From NCBI GenBank assembly GCA_031275035.1, contig JAISPH010000206.1, positions 1 through 29,313 on the forward strand: a stretch of 29,313 nt of DNA, written 5' to 3'. Under the pieces are notes generated by a model that was given only the letters and a program-made list of their open reading frames with translations, was not told the DNA's origin and did not search any database. The DNA is from Treponema sp. (GTDB taxonomy: Bacteria > Spirochaetota > Spirochaetia > Treponematales > Breznakiellaceae). The position numbers were made by a program, and so were the translations under genes. Below are positions 1-7,068 of the stretch, piece after piece. Each line of letters begins with the position of its first letter. The stretch's first letter is position 1.

Positions 1-168
1 AACTGATCAGTTCCAGGTTGAAACTGACTAGTTCTAAGCCGGAACTGATCAATTCTAAGTTGAAACTGACTAGTTCCAGGTTGAAACTGACTAGTTCTAA
101 GTCGAAACCGACAGGTTCCAGGGCGGGACCGGCTGGTTCCAGGTTGGAACCAGCGAATTCCGGGCCGG
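1..168. repeat. 21-bp tandem repeat, eight units, entering from the left edge
   Basis: Eight consecutive 21-bp units start at 1, 22, 43, 64, 85, 106, 127 and 148 with no indels. The first five are near identical (AACTGAYYARTTC followed by a CCAGGTTGA or TAAGYYGR tail); the last three are more diverged and GC-rich. Each unit carries inverted AACT...AGTT arms, and in later units both arms change together to AACC...GGTT. One perfect hairpin spans two units (CTGGTTCCA 133-141, TGGAACCAG 145-153). The period is a multiple of three and also two helical turns. The array is cut by the window edge, so its total length is unknown. Confidence 0.9.
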
Positions 169-182
169 ACCGCGCGGGATAG
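3..182 (+). CDS. possible C-terminal end of a heptapeptide-repeat protein (partial)
   Basis: Reading the 21-bp repeat in the third plus frame gives an open frame from the left edge to TAG at 180-182. It would encode 59 residues of a seven-residue repeat of the type LKLTSSR, degenerating to PAGSRLE-like units. No start is visible because the frame is open at the edge. Two minus-strand frames are also open through the repeat (NLELVSF-like and FQPGTSQ-like heptads), so openness may only reflect the period being a multiple of three with few stops. Low confidence; it could equally be non-coding. Confidence 0.15.
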   Translation: MISSRLKLTSSKPELINSKLKLTSSRLKLTSSKSKPTGSRAGPAGSRLEPANSGPDRAG

Positions 183-234
183 AGATAGAGAATCTTTCAC
201 CGGAGGTAAAAAAGAAAAACTACTTAACGGACGT

Positions 235-254
235 GGGGGGGGGGGGGGGGGGGG
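235..254. repeat. homopolymer run of 20 G
   Basis: An uninterrupted run of twenty G lies in a 183-406 stretch with no convincing gene. Upstream is a Shine-Dalgarno-like GGAGG at 202-206, but no ATG lies at a suitable distance. A GTG at 233-235 would open a frame of about 35 codons through the tract. Long G tracts are prone to slipped-strand length change and are used for phase variation in several bacteria including treponemes; no controlled gene is identifiable here. Exact length may also suffer from sequencing or assembly error. Confidence 0.9.
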
Positions 255-406
255 AAGTAATTCGTTACTATACAAGGAATTACGTGCATATTACCGGGAA
301 CCCTCCGTTAAGGCTGCGGCAACGACTCTTTCCGCCTTAAAGGCCGGAGCCGTTACGTGTTAACAGGGTAGATCCCGCGGCGGGATTTGTCAAGTAAAAA
401 GCGGTG

Positions 407-893
407 GAATATATGCGCAATACGTCTATTTGCGGCAGGACGGTGATATATACGCAATACATATATATGCGGGCGGGAGATGATATATGCGCAATACATA
501 TATATCGCTGGGGGTGGAGGGACTGGTCTGGGGCGATATATACGAACTGCGTATATACGCGGACGGGGGTGATATATACGCAATACATTTATATTGCTGG
601 CGGGGGCAATATATACAAAGTACGTCTATAAGTACTGAGGCGGCGATATATACGAAGTGCGTATATTTGCGGGTCTGGGGGTGTAACACGCATTCGCTTT
701 ACTTCCGGGGATGGGCGATTAGGTGAACTGCGTATATACGCGGCTTTGGGGCGATATATACGCAATACGTTTAACACAACGCAGGGAGCGATTATACGAA
801 TTGCGTTTATAAACGGCGGGAGATGATATATACGCAATGCGTCTATATATCGGAGCAAGTAGGTGTAACACGTATTCGTTTTACTTCCGGGGA
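407..893. repeat. dyad-symmetric repeat array A, about 13 units at 36-37 bp spacing
   Basis: Units of about 26 bp begin near 408, 445, 482, 535, 571, 608, 645, 682, 717, 753, 789, 825 and 863. Spacing is 35-38 bp except one gap of 53. The best unit (535-560) has perfect arms TATATACG (537-544) and CGTATATA (550-557) around a 5-nt centre. Units are separated by G-rich linkers such as GCGGGCGGGA. Two units (682 and 863) are a subtype containing TAACACG and ATTCG. Short overlapping open frames on both strands follow from the repeat and change frame because 37 is not a multiple of three, so I do not call them genes. A related array lies at 21357-21531. Confidence 0.88.
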
Positions 894-1013
894 TGGGGGG
901 CGGACAGCCTGGAAACAGCGGTCCGCGGCGCGCTTGTTTGCCTAAAGGCAAATGGCCTTTGTCCGGCGCGGCGGATTTTGTTCTGCGCCGGGCGTTGTTA
1001 TCTTGTCCATAAA

Positions 1014-1031
1014 CAGCCCCCGCCGGGGCTG
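1014..1031 (-). terminator. candidate lon terminator hairpin
   Basis: Perfect 7-bp stem CAGCCCC / GGGGCTG with a 4-nt loop, about 29 bp beyond the lon stop codon. Read on the minus strand it is followed by TTTATGG, a weak T tract. A second small hairpin, TTTGCC / GGCAAA, lies at 937-952. Plausible but not a strong intrinsic terminator. Confidence 0.4.
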
Positions 1032-1059
1032 CGTTTACTGCGCCCCTTGGCGCCGCCCG

Positions 1060-3567
1060 TTAACCCGGCAACGCCAGGGCCAGCACTTCTTCAAAGCGAT
1101 CCACAGGATGAAAGGCGATTCCCTTCTTGACATGCTCGGGGATCTCGTCCAGATCCCGCAGGTTCTGTTTGGGGATGATGATATGCTTTGCCTTGTTGCG
1201 CCGGGCGGCGATGGTCTTTTCTTTAAGGCCCCCGATGGGAAGGACCTGGCCGGTCAGGGAAAGCTCCCCGGTCATTACCGTGCGGCCGGCGATGGTTTTG
1301 TTCCGCATCAGGGAGAGCAGCGCCGTGGCCATGGTGATCCCCGCGGAGGGACCGTCCTTGGGGGTGGCCCCCTCAGGAATATGGAGGTGGATCTGGTGTT
1401 TCTCGAACCACTCCCCGGAAAGGCCGTAGTTCTCCAGCGCCAGCTTGCGGGCATAACTCAGGGCAATGGCGGCGCTTTCTTTCATGATGTCCCCCATCTT
1501 TCCCGTCAAGGTAAAGCCCTCCTTGCCCGGCACCGAGATGGCCTCAATCACCAGGGTATCCCCGCCCATGCTGGTCCAGGCAAGACCCACCGACATCCCC
1601 GGCCGGTCCGCCCGTTTTACCATATCCTCGGGAAAGAGGGGTTTTCCCAGATACGTTTCTATCAGTTTCTTATCCGCCTGAAATCTGCCCCCCACTACCC
1701 GGGGAGCGGCGTCCGGGGACTTGCCGTCTTTTGCCCCTTTTTCCTTCTTCATTTTGGCCGCCTTTACCGCGGCCTTGCCGGTTTTTTTCCGGGCGGCCTT
1801 CTCCGCGGCGGCATCCGTGCCGGCGGCATTTTCCGCCTCGCCGGCTTCTACCAGTACCTTTGCCAGCTTGCGGTGAATCTTGTCCAGGTTCTTTTCAAAA
1901 TTTCGCACCCCCGCTTCCCTGGCATAGCCGTTGGCGATGTGGAGAAGGGATTCCCGGGAGTACTGGACCTGATTTTTTCTGAGGCCGTTCTTCTCAAGGC
2001 TCTTGGGAATAAGGTAGTGCTTGGCAATCTCCAGCTTTTCCGTATCAATGTAGCCTGGAAGCTGGATAATTTCCATCCGGTCCAGGAGGGGCGAGGGAAC
2101 AGTATCCAGGGTATTGGCGGTAAGAATAAAGAAGATCTGGGAAACATCAAAGGGAAGATCCAGGTAATGATCCCGGAAGCTGTTGTTCTGCTCCGGGTCC
2201 AGGACTTCCAACAGAGCGCTGGAGGGATCGCCCTGATAACTTGCCCCCATTTTGTCAATCTCGTCGATCATAAACACCGGATCCTTCACCTTGACTATCT
2301 TGAGGCCCTGGATGATCTTCCCCGGCATGGCCCCAATGTAGGTGCGCCGGTGGCCCTTGATCTCCGCCTCGTCCCGCATACCCCCCACGGAGAAGCGGAA
2401 AAACTGTTTCCCCAGGGCCCGGGCCACGGACCGGCCCAGGGAGGTCTTGCCTACGCCGGGAGGGCCCACCAGGCAGATGATGGAGCCCGCGGGAATGCCT
2501 TTGGCCGGCATGTCCTTCCTCAGTTTCCGTACCGCCAGGTATTCCACAATACGGTTCTTTACATCGCTGAGGCCGTAGTGATCCTTCTCCAGAATGTCCG
2601 TCGCCCTGCGGAGATCCAGCTGCTCCGGGACCGGATGACTCCAGGGGAGGCTTGAAATTACGTCCAGGTAATTCCGGGTTACGATGAATTCCGCCGAGTT
2701 GGGGTCCATCAGGCTGAACTTCTCCAGCTCCTGCTCCACCGTTTCCTTGATCTCCCCCTCAAACTTAAAGGCCTCCAGCTTTTCCTTAAAGCGCTGATAT
2801 TCGGAACTTTTGGCGTCGGTGGTCATGCCCAGCTCGCTTTTTATCGCCTTCAGCTCCTCCTTGAGGAAATAATCCCGCTGGGATTTTTCAATCTTTTCGT
2901 TTATCTCTTTCTGGATCTTTTTCTGAATCCGCAGCAGTTCCTGTTCCTTTTTAATGAATATCAGGACCTGTTCCATCCGCTTGCGGACATTGAGAACCTC
3001 CAAAATCTTCTGCTGTTCGGTTTTGTCAATGTTGAGGATACTGGCGATAAAATCGGCAATCTTTCCGGGATGATCGATGTTGATCATGTTGAGCCGCATT
3101 TCCTCGGAAAAGAGGGGATTGTTCTCGGAAATTTGCTTCATCTCGCTGATCAGCGCCCTGGTAAGGGCCTTAACTTCGCTGGTATCATCCTCTTCATCCT
3201 CCATGTACTCAACCGCCGCCACAATGGGATTGGCCGCATGGAGGGTCTTTTTTACCTTGAAACGTTTCAGCGTGGAGATGAATATGTTAACCCCTCCGTC
3301 GGGGAGGTTTATCTTCTTAACAATTTTTGCCGCGGTCCCCATCTTGTAAAGATCGCCGATACCGGGGCTCTCGGTCTCGTTCAGCAGCATCACCAGGCCG
3401 ATAAGCCCGTCCCCGGCGACTGCATCGTCGATGACTTTGACATCTGCGGGGTTCCCTATCATAATGGGGGTAAAGATGCCGGGGAAAATAGGCCGTCCCA
3501 TCAGGGCTACCAGGGGCAGTTTATTGGGAAGGATCTGATCTATAGGTACAACGCTCTGTTCCGGCAT
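1060..3567 (-). CDS. lon: Lon ATP-dependent protease (endopeptidase La)
   Basis: Cytoplasmic AAA+ serine protease that unfolds and degrades damaged and regulatory proteins. The 835-residue product has an N-terminal substrate-binding domain (about 8-200) and a coiled-coil stretch (about 200-300). The AAA+ module has Walker A GPPGVGKT (368-375, Lys374) and Walker B with Asp435-Glu436. The C-terminal protease domain has catalytic Ser741 in KDGPSAG and Lys784 in GGLKEK, so the Ser-Lys dyad is intact. Between the AAA+ and protease parts (about 573-625) is a low-complexity Lys/Ala-rich linker absent from compact Lon proteins such as that of E. coli. The ATG at 3565-3567 is preceded by AGGCGG and starts the domain cleanly. 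It appears to be a separate transcription unit from tsaD, with 284 bp between them. No CIRCE-type heat-shock operator is visible. Confidence 0.97.
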   Translation of the reverse strand: MPEQSVVPIDQILPNKLPLVALMGRPIFPGIFTPIMIGNPADVKVIDDAVAGDGLIGLVMLLNETESPGIGDLYKMGTAAKIVKKINLPDGGVNIFISTLKRFKVKKTLHAANPIVAAVEYMEDEEDDTSEVKALTRALISEMKQISENNPLFSEEMRLNMINIDHPGKIADFIASILNIDKTEQQKILEVLNVRKRMEQVLIFIKKEQELLRIQKKIQKEINEKIEKSQRDYFLKEELKAIKSELGMTTDAKSSEYQRFKEKLEAFKFEGEIKETVEQELEKFSLMDPNSAEFIVTRNYLDVISSLPWSHPVPEQLDLRRATDILEKDHYGLSDVKNRIVEYLAVRKLRKDMPAKGIPAGSIICLVGPPGVGKTSLGRSVARALGKQFFRFSVGGMRDEAEIKGHRRTYIGAMPGKIIQGLKIVKVKDPVFMIDEIDKMGASYQGDPSSALLEVLDPEQNNSFRDHYLDLPFDVSQIFFILTANTLDTVPSPLLDRMEIIQLPGYIDTEKLEIAKHYLIPKSLEKNGLRKNQVQYSRESLLHIANGYAREAGVRNFEKNLDKIHRKLAKVLVEAGEAENAAGTDAAAEKAARKKTGKAAVKAAKMKKEKGAKDGKSPDAAPRVVGGRFQADKKLIETYLGKPLFPEDMVKRADRPGMSVGLAWTSMGGDTLVIEAISVPGKEGFTLTGKMGDIMKESAAIALSYARKLALENYGLSGEWFEKHQIHLHIPEGATPKDGPSAGITMATALLSLMRNKTIAGRTVMTGELSLTGQVLPIGGLKEKTIAARRNKAKHIIIPKQNLRDLDEIPEHVKKGIAFHPVDRFEEVLALALPG

Positions 3568-3643
3568 AGGACCGCCTTTTTTTATTCCAACAAAGATACC
3601 CTGGAATTTGCCTCGAGGTTCTTCGTTTTTGAGGATTCTGATG

Positions 3644-3721
3644 CTTTTTCAAAATATCAAATTTTGAAAAAGGCCCGATGCTGCTTACAGTGGACTTATT
3701 CGGAAACTTCAGTTTCCAGAC
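3644..3721 (-). promoter_or_regulatory. lon 5' leader with two hairpins
   Basis: In the leader of lon lie a perfect 12-bp inverted repeat with a 5-nt loop (CTTTTTCAAAAT 3644-3655, ATTTTGAAAAAG 3661-3672) and a second one, GGAAAC / GTTTCC (3702-3707, 3712-3717). On the minus strand the second reads GTCTGGAAACTGAAG..., which aligns without gaps to a hairpin in the leader of the 16337 gene (18 of 24 positions, all differences transitions). Function unknown. Confidence 0.6.
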
Positions 3722-3728
3722 AATTCCT

Positions 3729-3756
3729 GTATTAAATATCATAAATATCTGGTCAA
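3729..3756 (-). promoter_or_regulatory. candidate lon promoter
   Basis: On the minus strand, TTGACC (3756 to 3751) is followed 16 nt later by TAATAC (3734 to 3729). The -35 is good and the -10 is poor. The transcript would contain the two hairpins at 3644-3721 before the lon start at 3567. Judged by eye only. Confidence 0.4.
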
Positions 3757-3851
3757 AAAGCAAGACGAAAGAGAACAGAAAAAACCGCCCCCAGGCAAAA
3801 ATGAGCTCCCGCGTCAAGCGCAGGCCAAAGGGCCAGCGGCATTGTCCGGCC

Positions 3852-4874
3852 TCAGCGGGGCAGATGTTTGAAACCCTGTACCCGGGCGGAGGCGGTAACG
3901 TTAAGGGGGGACCGGTCCCCCCTGGCCAGGAAACGGTATCCCAGGCCGGCAATCATGGCGCCGTTATCCCCGCAGAATTCCGGCGGCGGAAAGATACAGC
4001 GGAGTTTTCCCGCCGCCGTCCGTTCCGCCAAACGGGAACGGAGCAGGGAATTGGCCGCCGCCCCGCCGCCGGCCACGACGGTGGTAAGCCCCGTGTCTTC
4101 CACCGCCCGGAAAAGACTCCGCAGCAGTATCTCCACTGCGGTCTTTTGAAAGCTTGCGGCGATGTCCGCATCGCCGGGATTGGCCTTTACCCGGAACTGT
4201 TCCCGCTGGTTGATCACCGCATTTTTCAGCCCCGAATAGGAGAGATCGTAACGGCGGCCGCTTTTATGGAGGCTGGGCATGGGAAAACGGAAGGCTTCGC
4301 TGTCCCCGGACCGGGCCAGCCTGTCGATGGCCGCCCCGCCGGGATAACCGAAGCCGAAATGTTTGGACACCTTGTCAAAAGCTTCGCCGGCCGCATCGTC
4401 AATGGTGGTTCCCAGCACGGTGATGGAGTCAAAATCATCCGCCCTGCAGATGATACTGTGCCCCCCGGAGACCAGGAGGCCCAGAAAGGGATAGGCCGGC
4501 GCATCTCCGCCGCCGGGGGAAAGCTGAGAGGCGTAGAGGTGGGCCAGCATGTGATCCACCGCAATAAAGGGGAGCCCCCTGGCCCAGGCGAATGCCTTCG
4601 CAAAACTAAGGCCCACCAGGAGGGAGCCCAGGAGCCCCGGCCGGGAGCTTACTGCGATGCCGTCAATCCCGTCCCCGGCCTTTTCCAGGGCCTCCTGTAC
4701 CACCGGACCTATCCATTCGGTGTGCATACGGCTGGCTATTTCAGGAACCACCCCGTTATAAGGAGCGTGAATGGGGATCTGGGTGGCCACCACATTGGAT
4801 AAAACCTGCTTTCCATCCTCTACTACGGCGGCGGCGCACTCGTCGCAGGAAGTTTCGATCCCAAGTACCTTCAC
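3852..4874 (-). CDS. tsaD: tRNA N6-adenosine threonylcarbamoyltransferase TsaD
   Basis: Transfers the threonylcarbamoyl group to A37 of tRNAs reading ANN codons, acting with TsaB and TsaE in bacteria; neither partner is in the window. The 340-residue protein is full length. It begins with the ASKHA-fold signature GIETSCDE and has the metal-binding HMLAH motif (usual form HxxxH), a VSGGHS segment and a C-terminal FPPPEFCGDNGAMIA segment typical of the family. Translation starts at GTG (4872-4874), because the frame has no earlier start after the upstream stop at 4877-4879. The GGAG of the Shine-Dalgarno overlaps the end of the upstream gene, with only 2 nt between stop and start, so translational coupling is likely. 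It is the last gene of the sigma factor / deacetylase / tsaD run. Confidence 0.96.
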   Translation of the reverse strand: MKVLGIETSCDECAAAVVEDGKQVLSNVVATQIPIHAPYNGVVPEIASRMHTEWIGPVVQEALEKAGDGIDGIAVSSRPGLLGSLLVGLSFAKAFAWARGLPFIAVDHMLAHLYASQLSPGGGDAPAYPFLGLLVSGGHSIICRADDFDSITVLGTTIDDAAGEAFDKVSKHFGFGYPGGAAIDRLARSGDSEAFRFPMPSLHKSGRRYDLSYSGLKNAVINQREQFRVKANPGDADIAASFQKTAVEILLRSLFRAVEDTGLTTVVAGGGAAANSLLRSRLAERTAAGKLRCIFPPPEFCGDNGAMIAGLGYRFLARGDRSPLNVTASARVQGFKHLPR

Positions 4875-4876
4875 GC

Positions 4877-6001
4877 CTACTCCATGATCCGGGAAGCCGT
4901 TGACAAGGTATAGCCCTGTTCCAAAAGGCCGGGATACAGCCCGGTCAGTACCGGAGCAAGGGCCGGGGACCAGGTATGGCCTATCATCACGGCGGTCCCC
5001 TTCCGTTCCGCCCGTTCAAGGCCTTCCTCCACGGAGCGGATCATGGAAGCCCTCTCCTGAATATTGTCTAAAAAGACATCCCGTTCCCCGATCTTGAGGC
5101 CCAGCCGTTTTGCCGCCGCCGGGGCCGCCGTCTCCGCGGTGGTTCTGGAATCCAGAAAACGGATACGATGTTCCCGGCAGAGGGAAAGGATGATCTCCAT
5201 GGCCGTTTCGTCCATGGTTATTTTGGACCCCTGATGATTGTTCATCCCCGCCACGGGACCCACTTCGGCGAGGTTACGTTCTACCACTGCCCGGATCTCC
5301 CCGGGACTCATCCCCGTATAGATTGCCCCCGGCCCCGGATCCTGGCCGCCGACGGCTTCCATGGGCTGGTGGAGAAAGACTTCCTTCCCGGCGGCCCGGA
5401 TGCGCCGGGCGGCTTCCGCCGAATAGGGCAGCCCCGGCAGTACCGCGATAGTCAGGGGGCCGGGAAACTGCAGAAAAGGTTCCAGTTCCCTCAGGTTGTT
5501 TCCCGCATCATCGATCATAAAGACCAGCACCCCCTTATGCCGGGGCTGTTCGGAACCGCCGCTGCCCGGCGGCGCTGCCGGCCGGACCGGCGCTGCGGTC
5601 TGTTCCGGAACCTGCCGGACCGGAGCCGGCGGGGCGGCGGGGCCGGAAATGGAAGAAACCGGTTCGGGGGATGGGATCTGAGAGACCGGCTCTGGAACGG
5701 CGGGGGGCGGCGTTTCTCCGGGGAAAAGGCCGGGACTTGCCGGGGCCGCGGCTTCCGGCGCTCCGCTTACGGAAACGGCCTGGGGGGAAAAAGAATGAAC
5801 CACAAAAACTACCGCCCCAATGACGGCGGCGGCGGAAATACAAACTGCGGCAACAAGAACCGCCCGGACCCGGTCTTCAAAGGCCGGTTTTTTCCTGCGG
5901 GGCCTCCGTTTCTGGGGCTTAAGGGCCTGCTTTTTAGGAAAAGCCTTCCCCTGGGAATTTTTCACATATTTGAAAATAGCTTCAGAGAAGGTTTTGGTCA
6001 A
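4877..6001 (-). CDS. divergent polysaccharide deacetylase family protein (YibQ-like), membrane anchored
   Basis: The 374-residue product has a basic cytoplasmic N terminus (about 1-45), one membrane segment (about 46-69), a Pro/Ala-rich linker (about 72-155) and a C-terminal domain of the divergent polysaccharide deacetylase family (about 157-374). Family-type motifs are VFMIDDAG (Asp164-Asp165), FLHQPMEA, NNHQGSK, FLDSRTT and IGHTWSP. The domain should face the periplasm. A role in cell-envelope glycan processing is inferred from the family, but the substrate is unknown. The start is uncertain: the longest frame begins at TTG (5999-6001), 21 bp after the sigma factor stop and without a clear Shine-Dalgarno, and no ATG follows before the basic region. 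It lies between the sigma factor gene and tsaD in the same direction. Confidence 0.85.
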   Translation of the reverse strand: MTKTFSEAIFKYVKNSQGKAFPKKQALKPQKRRPRRKKPAFEDRVRAVLVAAVCISAAAVIGAVVFVVHSFSPQAVSVSGAPEAAAPASPGLFPGETPPPAVPEPVSQIPSPEPVSSISGPAAPPAPVRQVPEQTAAPVRPAAPPGSGGSEQPRHKGVLVFMIDDAGNNLRELEPFLQFPGPLTIAVLPGLPYSAEAARRIRAAGKEVFLHQPMEAVGGQDPGPGAIYTGMSPGEIRAVVERNLAEVGPVAGMNNHQGSKITMDETAMEIILSLCREHRIRFLDSRTTAETAAPAAAKRLGLKIGERDVFLDNIQERASMIRSVEEGLERAERKGTAVMIGHTWSPALAPVLTGLYPGLLEQGYTLSTASRIME

Positions 6002-6022
6002 CCGGGAAAACAGCCGGGCGGA

Positions 6023-6868
6023 CTACATGGCCGCGACACAGTACTTCAGCTCATCCGCATCTTCCCGGATCTTTTGAAGGGCCCGTATCTCGATCTGCCG
6101 TACCGTTTCCGGGGAAATGCCCATTTTAGCGCTGATCCGCTTCAACGTATACCGCTCACCGCCGTTAAGCTGGTACCGGTACATGAGAATACGCTTCTCC
6201 TTGTCTTTTAAGCGGTCAAGGAAGCGAATCGTATCGTTCCGGGAAACCTTTTTCATAAGGGCCCGTTCGGGGCTGTAGGTATAATCTGCATGGAGATCCA
6301 TCACGGCGGAATCTTCCCCGGTTTCCATTTCCAGGGACACCATTCCGTTGGTCATGCTGAGAATAAGGTCCACTTCTTCCTGGGAAACCCCCACTTCGGC
6401 GGCAATCTCTTCGCTGGAGGGCTGGCGGTGCAGAATCTGGCTTAAAACATGATAAGCCCTCTGCATCTTCTTGAGAATCTCCTCTTTCCGGTGAGGCAGG
6501 CGGATGGTACGCCGTTTATTGGAAAGGTATCTGGTTATGGATTGGCGTATCCACCAGTTAGCATAAGTTGAAAAACGTACATTCTTTGTATAACTATACT
6601 TACTGACGGCATGGATGAGCCCCATATTACCTTCCTGAATAATATCCAGGAGGGATACATCGGATGTCAGATAGATCCGGGCTATTTTGACCACTAAGCG
6701 CAGATTAGATTCAATCAGCCTGCGGCGGGCCGCCTGATCCCCCTCCTGAATCCGTTTGGAGAGAGCCAGCTCTTCCTCAAAACTTAAAAGAGGGATAGCT
6801 TTGATCTGATTAAAATAAGCCTGTAATGTATCGTCCCCTTGAGCATTATTTTGTATTTTTCTCACCAT
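6023..6868 (-). CDS. RNA polymerase sigma-70 family factor (RpoD/RpoS-like, lacking region 1.1)
   Basis: The 281-residue product directs RNA polymerase to a promoter subset. It starts with a short region 1.2 (DTLQAYFNQI), then region 2 with NLRLVVKIARIY and the promoter-melting / -10 reading helix FSTYANWWIRQSITRYL. Region 3 and region 4 follow, with a helix-turn-helix near the end (TLKRISAKMGISPETVRQIE). Region 1.1 and the long non-conserved region of primary sigma factors are absent, so this looks like an alternative or RpoS-like sigma. I prefer ATG at 6866-6868 because ACGAGG lies 6 nt upstream; an upstream in-frame ATG at 6884-6886 would add six residues but has no Shine-Dalgarno. A terminator-like hairpin lies about 60 nt upstream (6924-6962). 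First gene of the cluster with the deacetylase and tsaD. Confidence 0.94.
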   Translation of the reverse strand: MVRKIQNNAQGDDTLQAYFNQIKAIPLLSFEEELALSKRIQEGDQAARRRLIESNLRLVVKIARIYLTSDVSLLDIIQEGNMGLIHAVSKYSYTKNVRFSTYANWWIRQSITRYLSNKRRTIRLPHRKEEILKKMQRAYHVLSQILHRQPSSEEIAAEVGVSQEEVDLILSMTNGMVSLEMETGEDSAVMDLHADYTYSPERALMKKVSRNDTIRFLDRLKDKEKRILMYRYQLNGGERYTLKRISAKMGISPETVRQIEIRALQKIREDADELKYCVAAM

Positions 6869-6923
6869 ATTTGACCTCGTACACATATAATAGCAAAATT
6901 CATGCCAATATAAAGATTATTTT

Positions 6924-6962
6924 AAAAAAGATTCTAATTCCTTGTATTAAAAGGAATTAGAA
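6924..6962 (-). terminator. terminator-like hairpin upstream of the sigma factor gene
   Basis: Perfect 12-bp arms TTCTAATTCCTT (6932-6943) and AAGGAATTAGAA (6951-6962) enclose a 7-nt loop. On the minus strand the stem is followed by TC and six T (6929-6924), the form of an intrinsic terminator or attenuator. No minus-strand gene lies just upstream to be terminated, so it sits in the sigma factor gene's own leader, or insulates it. Confidence 0.5.
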
Positions 6963-7001
6963 AAATACCGGTTTCAATTTATGCCTAAAATCCTCTTGCT
7001 T

Positions 7002-7019
7002 TGTATAAATTTATATACA
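7002..7019. promoter_or_regulatory. 18-bp dyad, operator-like, between divergent genes
   Basis: TGTATA (7002-7007), 6 nt, TATACA (7014-7019): a perfect 6-bp dyad with an AT-only centre. It ends 15 bp before the -35 box of the promoter at 7034-7062 and lies between the divergent sigma factor and 7069 genes. The shape fits a dimeric regulator site, but the low complexity makes chance possible. Confidence 0.3.
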
Positions 7020-7033
7020 TTTCGTCCGTGGGA

Positions 7034-7062
7034 TTGTATGGAAAATAGTACGGTGCTATACT
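7034..7062 (+). promoter_or_regulatory. promoter of the 7069 gene
   Basis: TTGTAT (7034-7039), 17-nt spacer, TATACT (7057-7062). Only 6 nt separate the -10 box from the ATG at 7069, so transcription should start at or next to the A of the start codon, giving a leaderless message. Confidence 0.65.
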
Positions 7063-7068
7063 TGGAAT

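Noticed and set aside
233..340. Short GTG-started frame through the G20 tract
   Set aside because: About 35 codons, glycine run then no recognisable features, and the GGAGG at 202-206 is too far away; kept only as a note under the G tract.
407..893. Possible CRISPR array
   Set aside because: The repeated part and the short G-rich linkers are both repetitive, there are no unique spacers, the unit is degenerate, and no cas gene is nearby.
337..951. Several overlapping open frames of 75-120 codons on both strands with IYTQYIY-like repeats
   Set aside because: They are translations of the dyad array; frames break because the period is 36-37 bp, they overlap on both strands, and none has a ribosome binding site.
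952..2655. Long plus-strand open frame of 567 codons
   Set aside because: Antisense shadow of lon, whose catalytic motifs are intact on the minus strand; the openness reflects GC-rich codon bias.
3568..3851. CIRCE or other heat-shock operator ahead of lon
   Set aside because: No TTAGCACTC-N9-GAGTGCTAA or close variant is present; the palindromes there are of a different kind.
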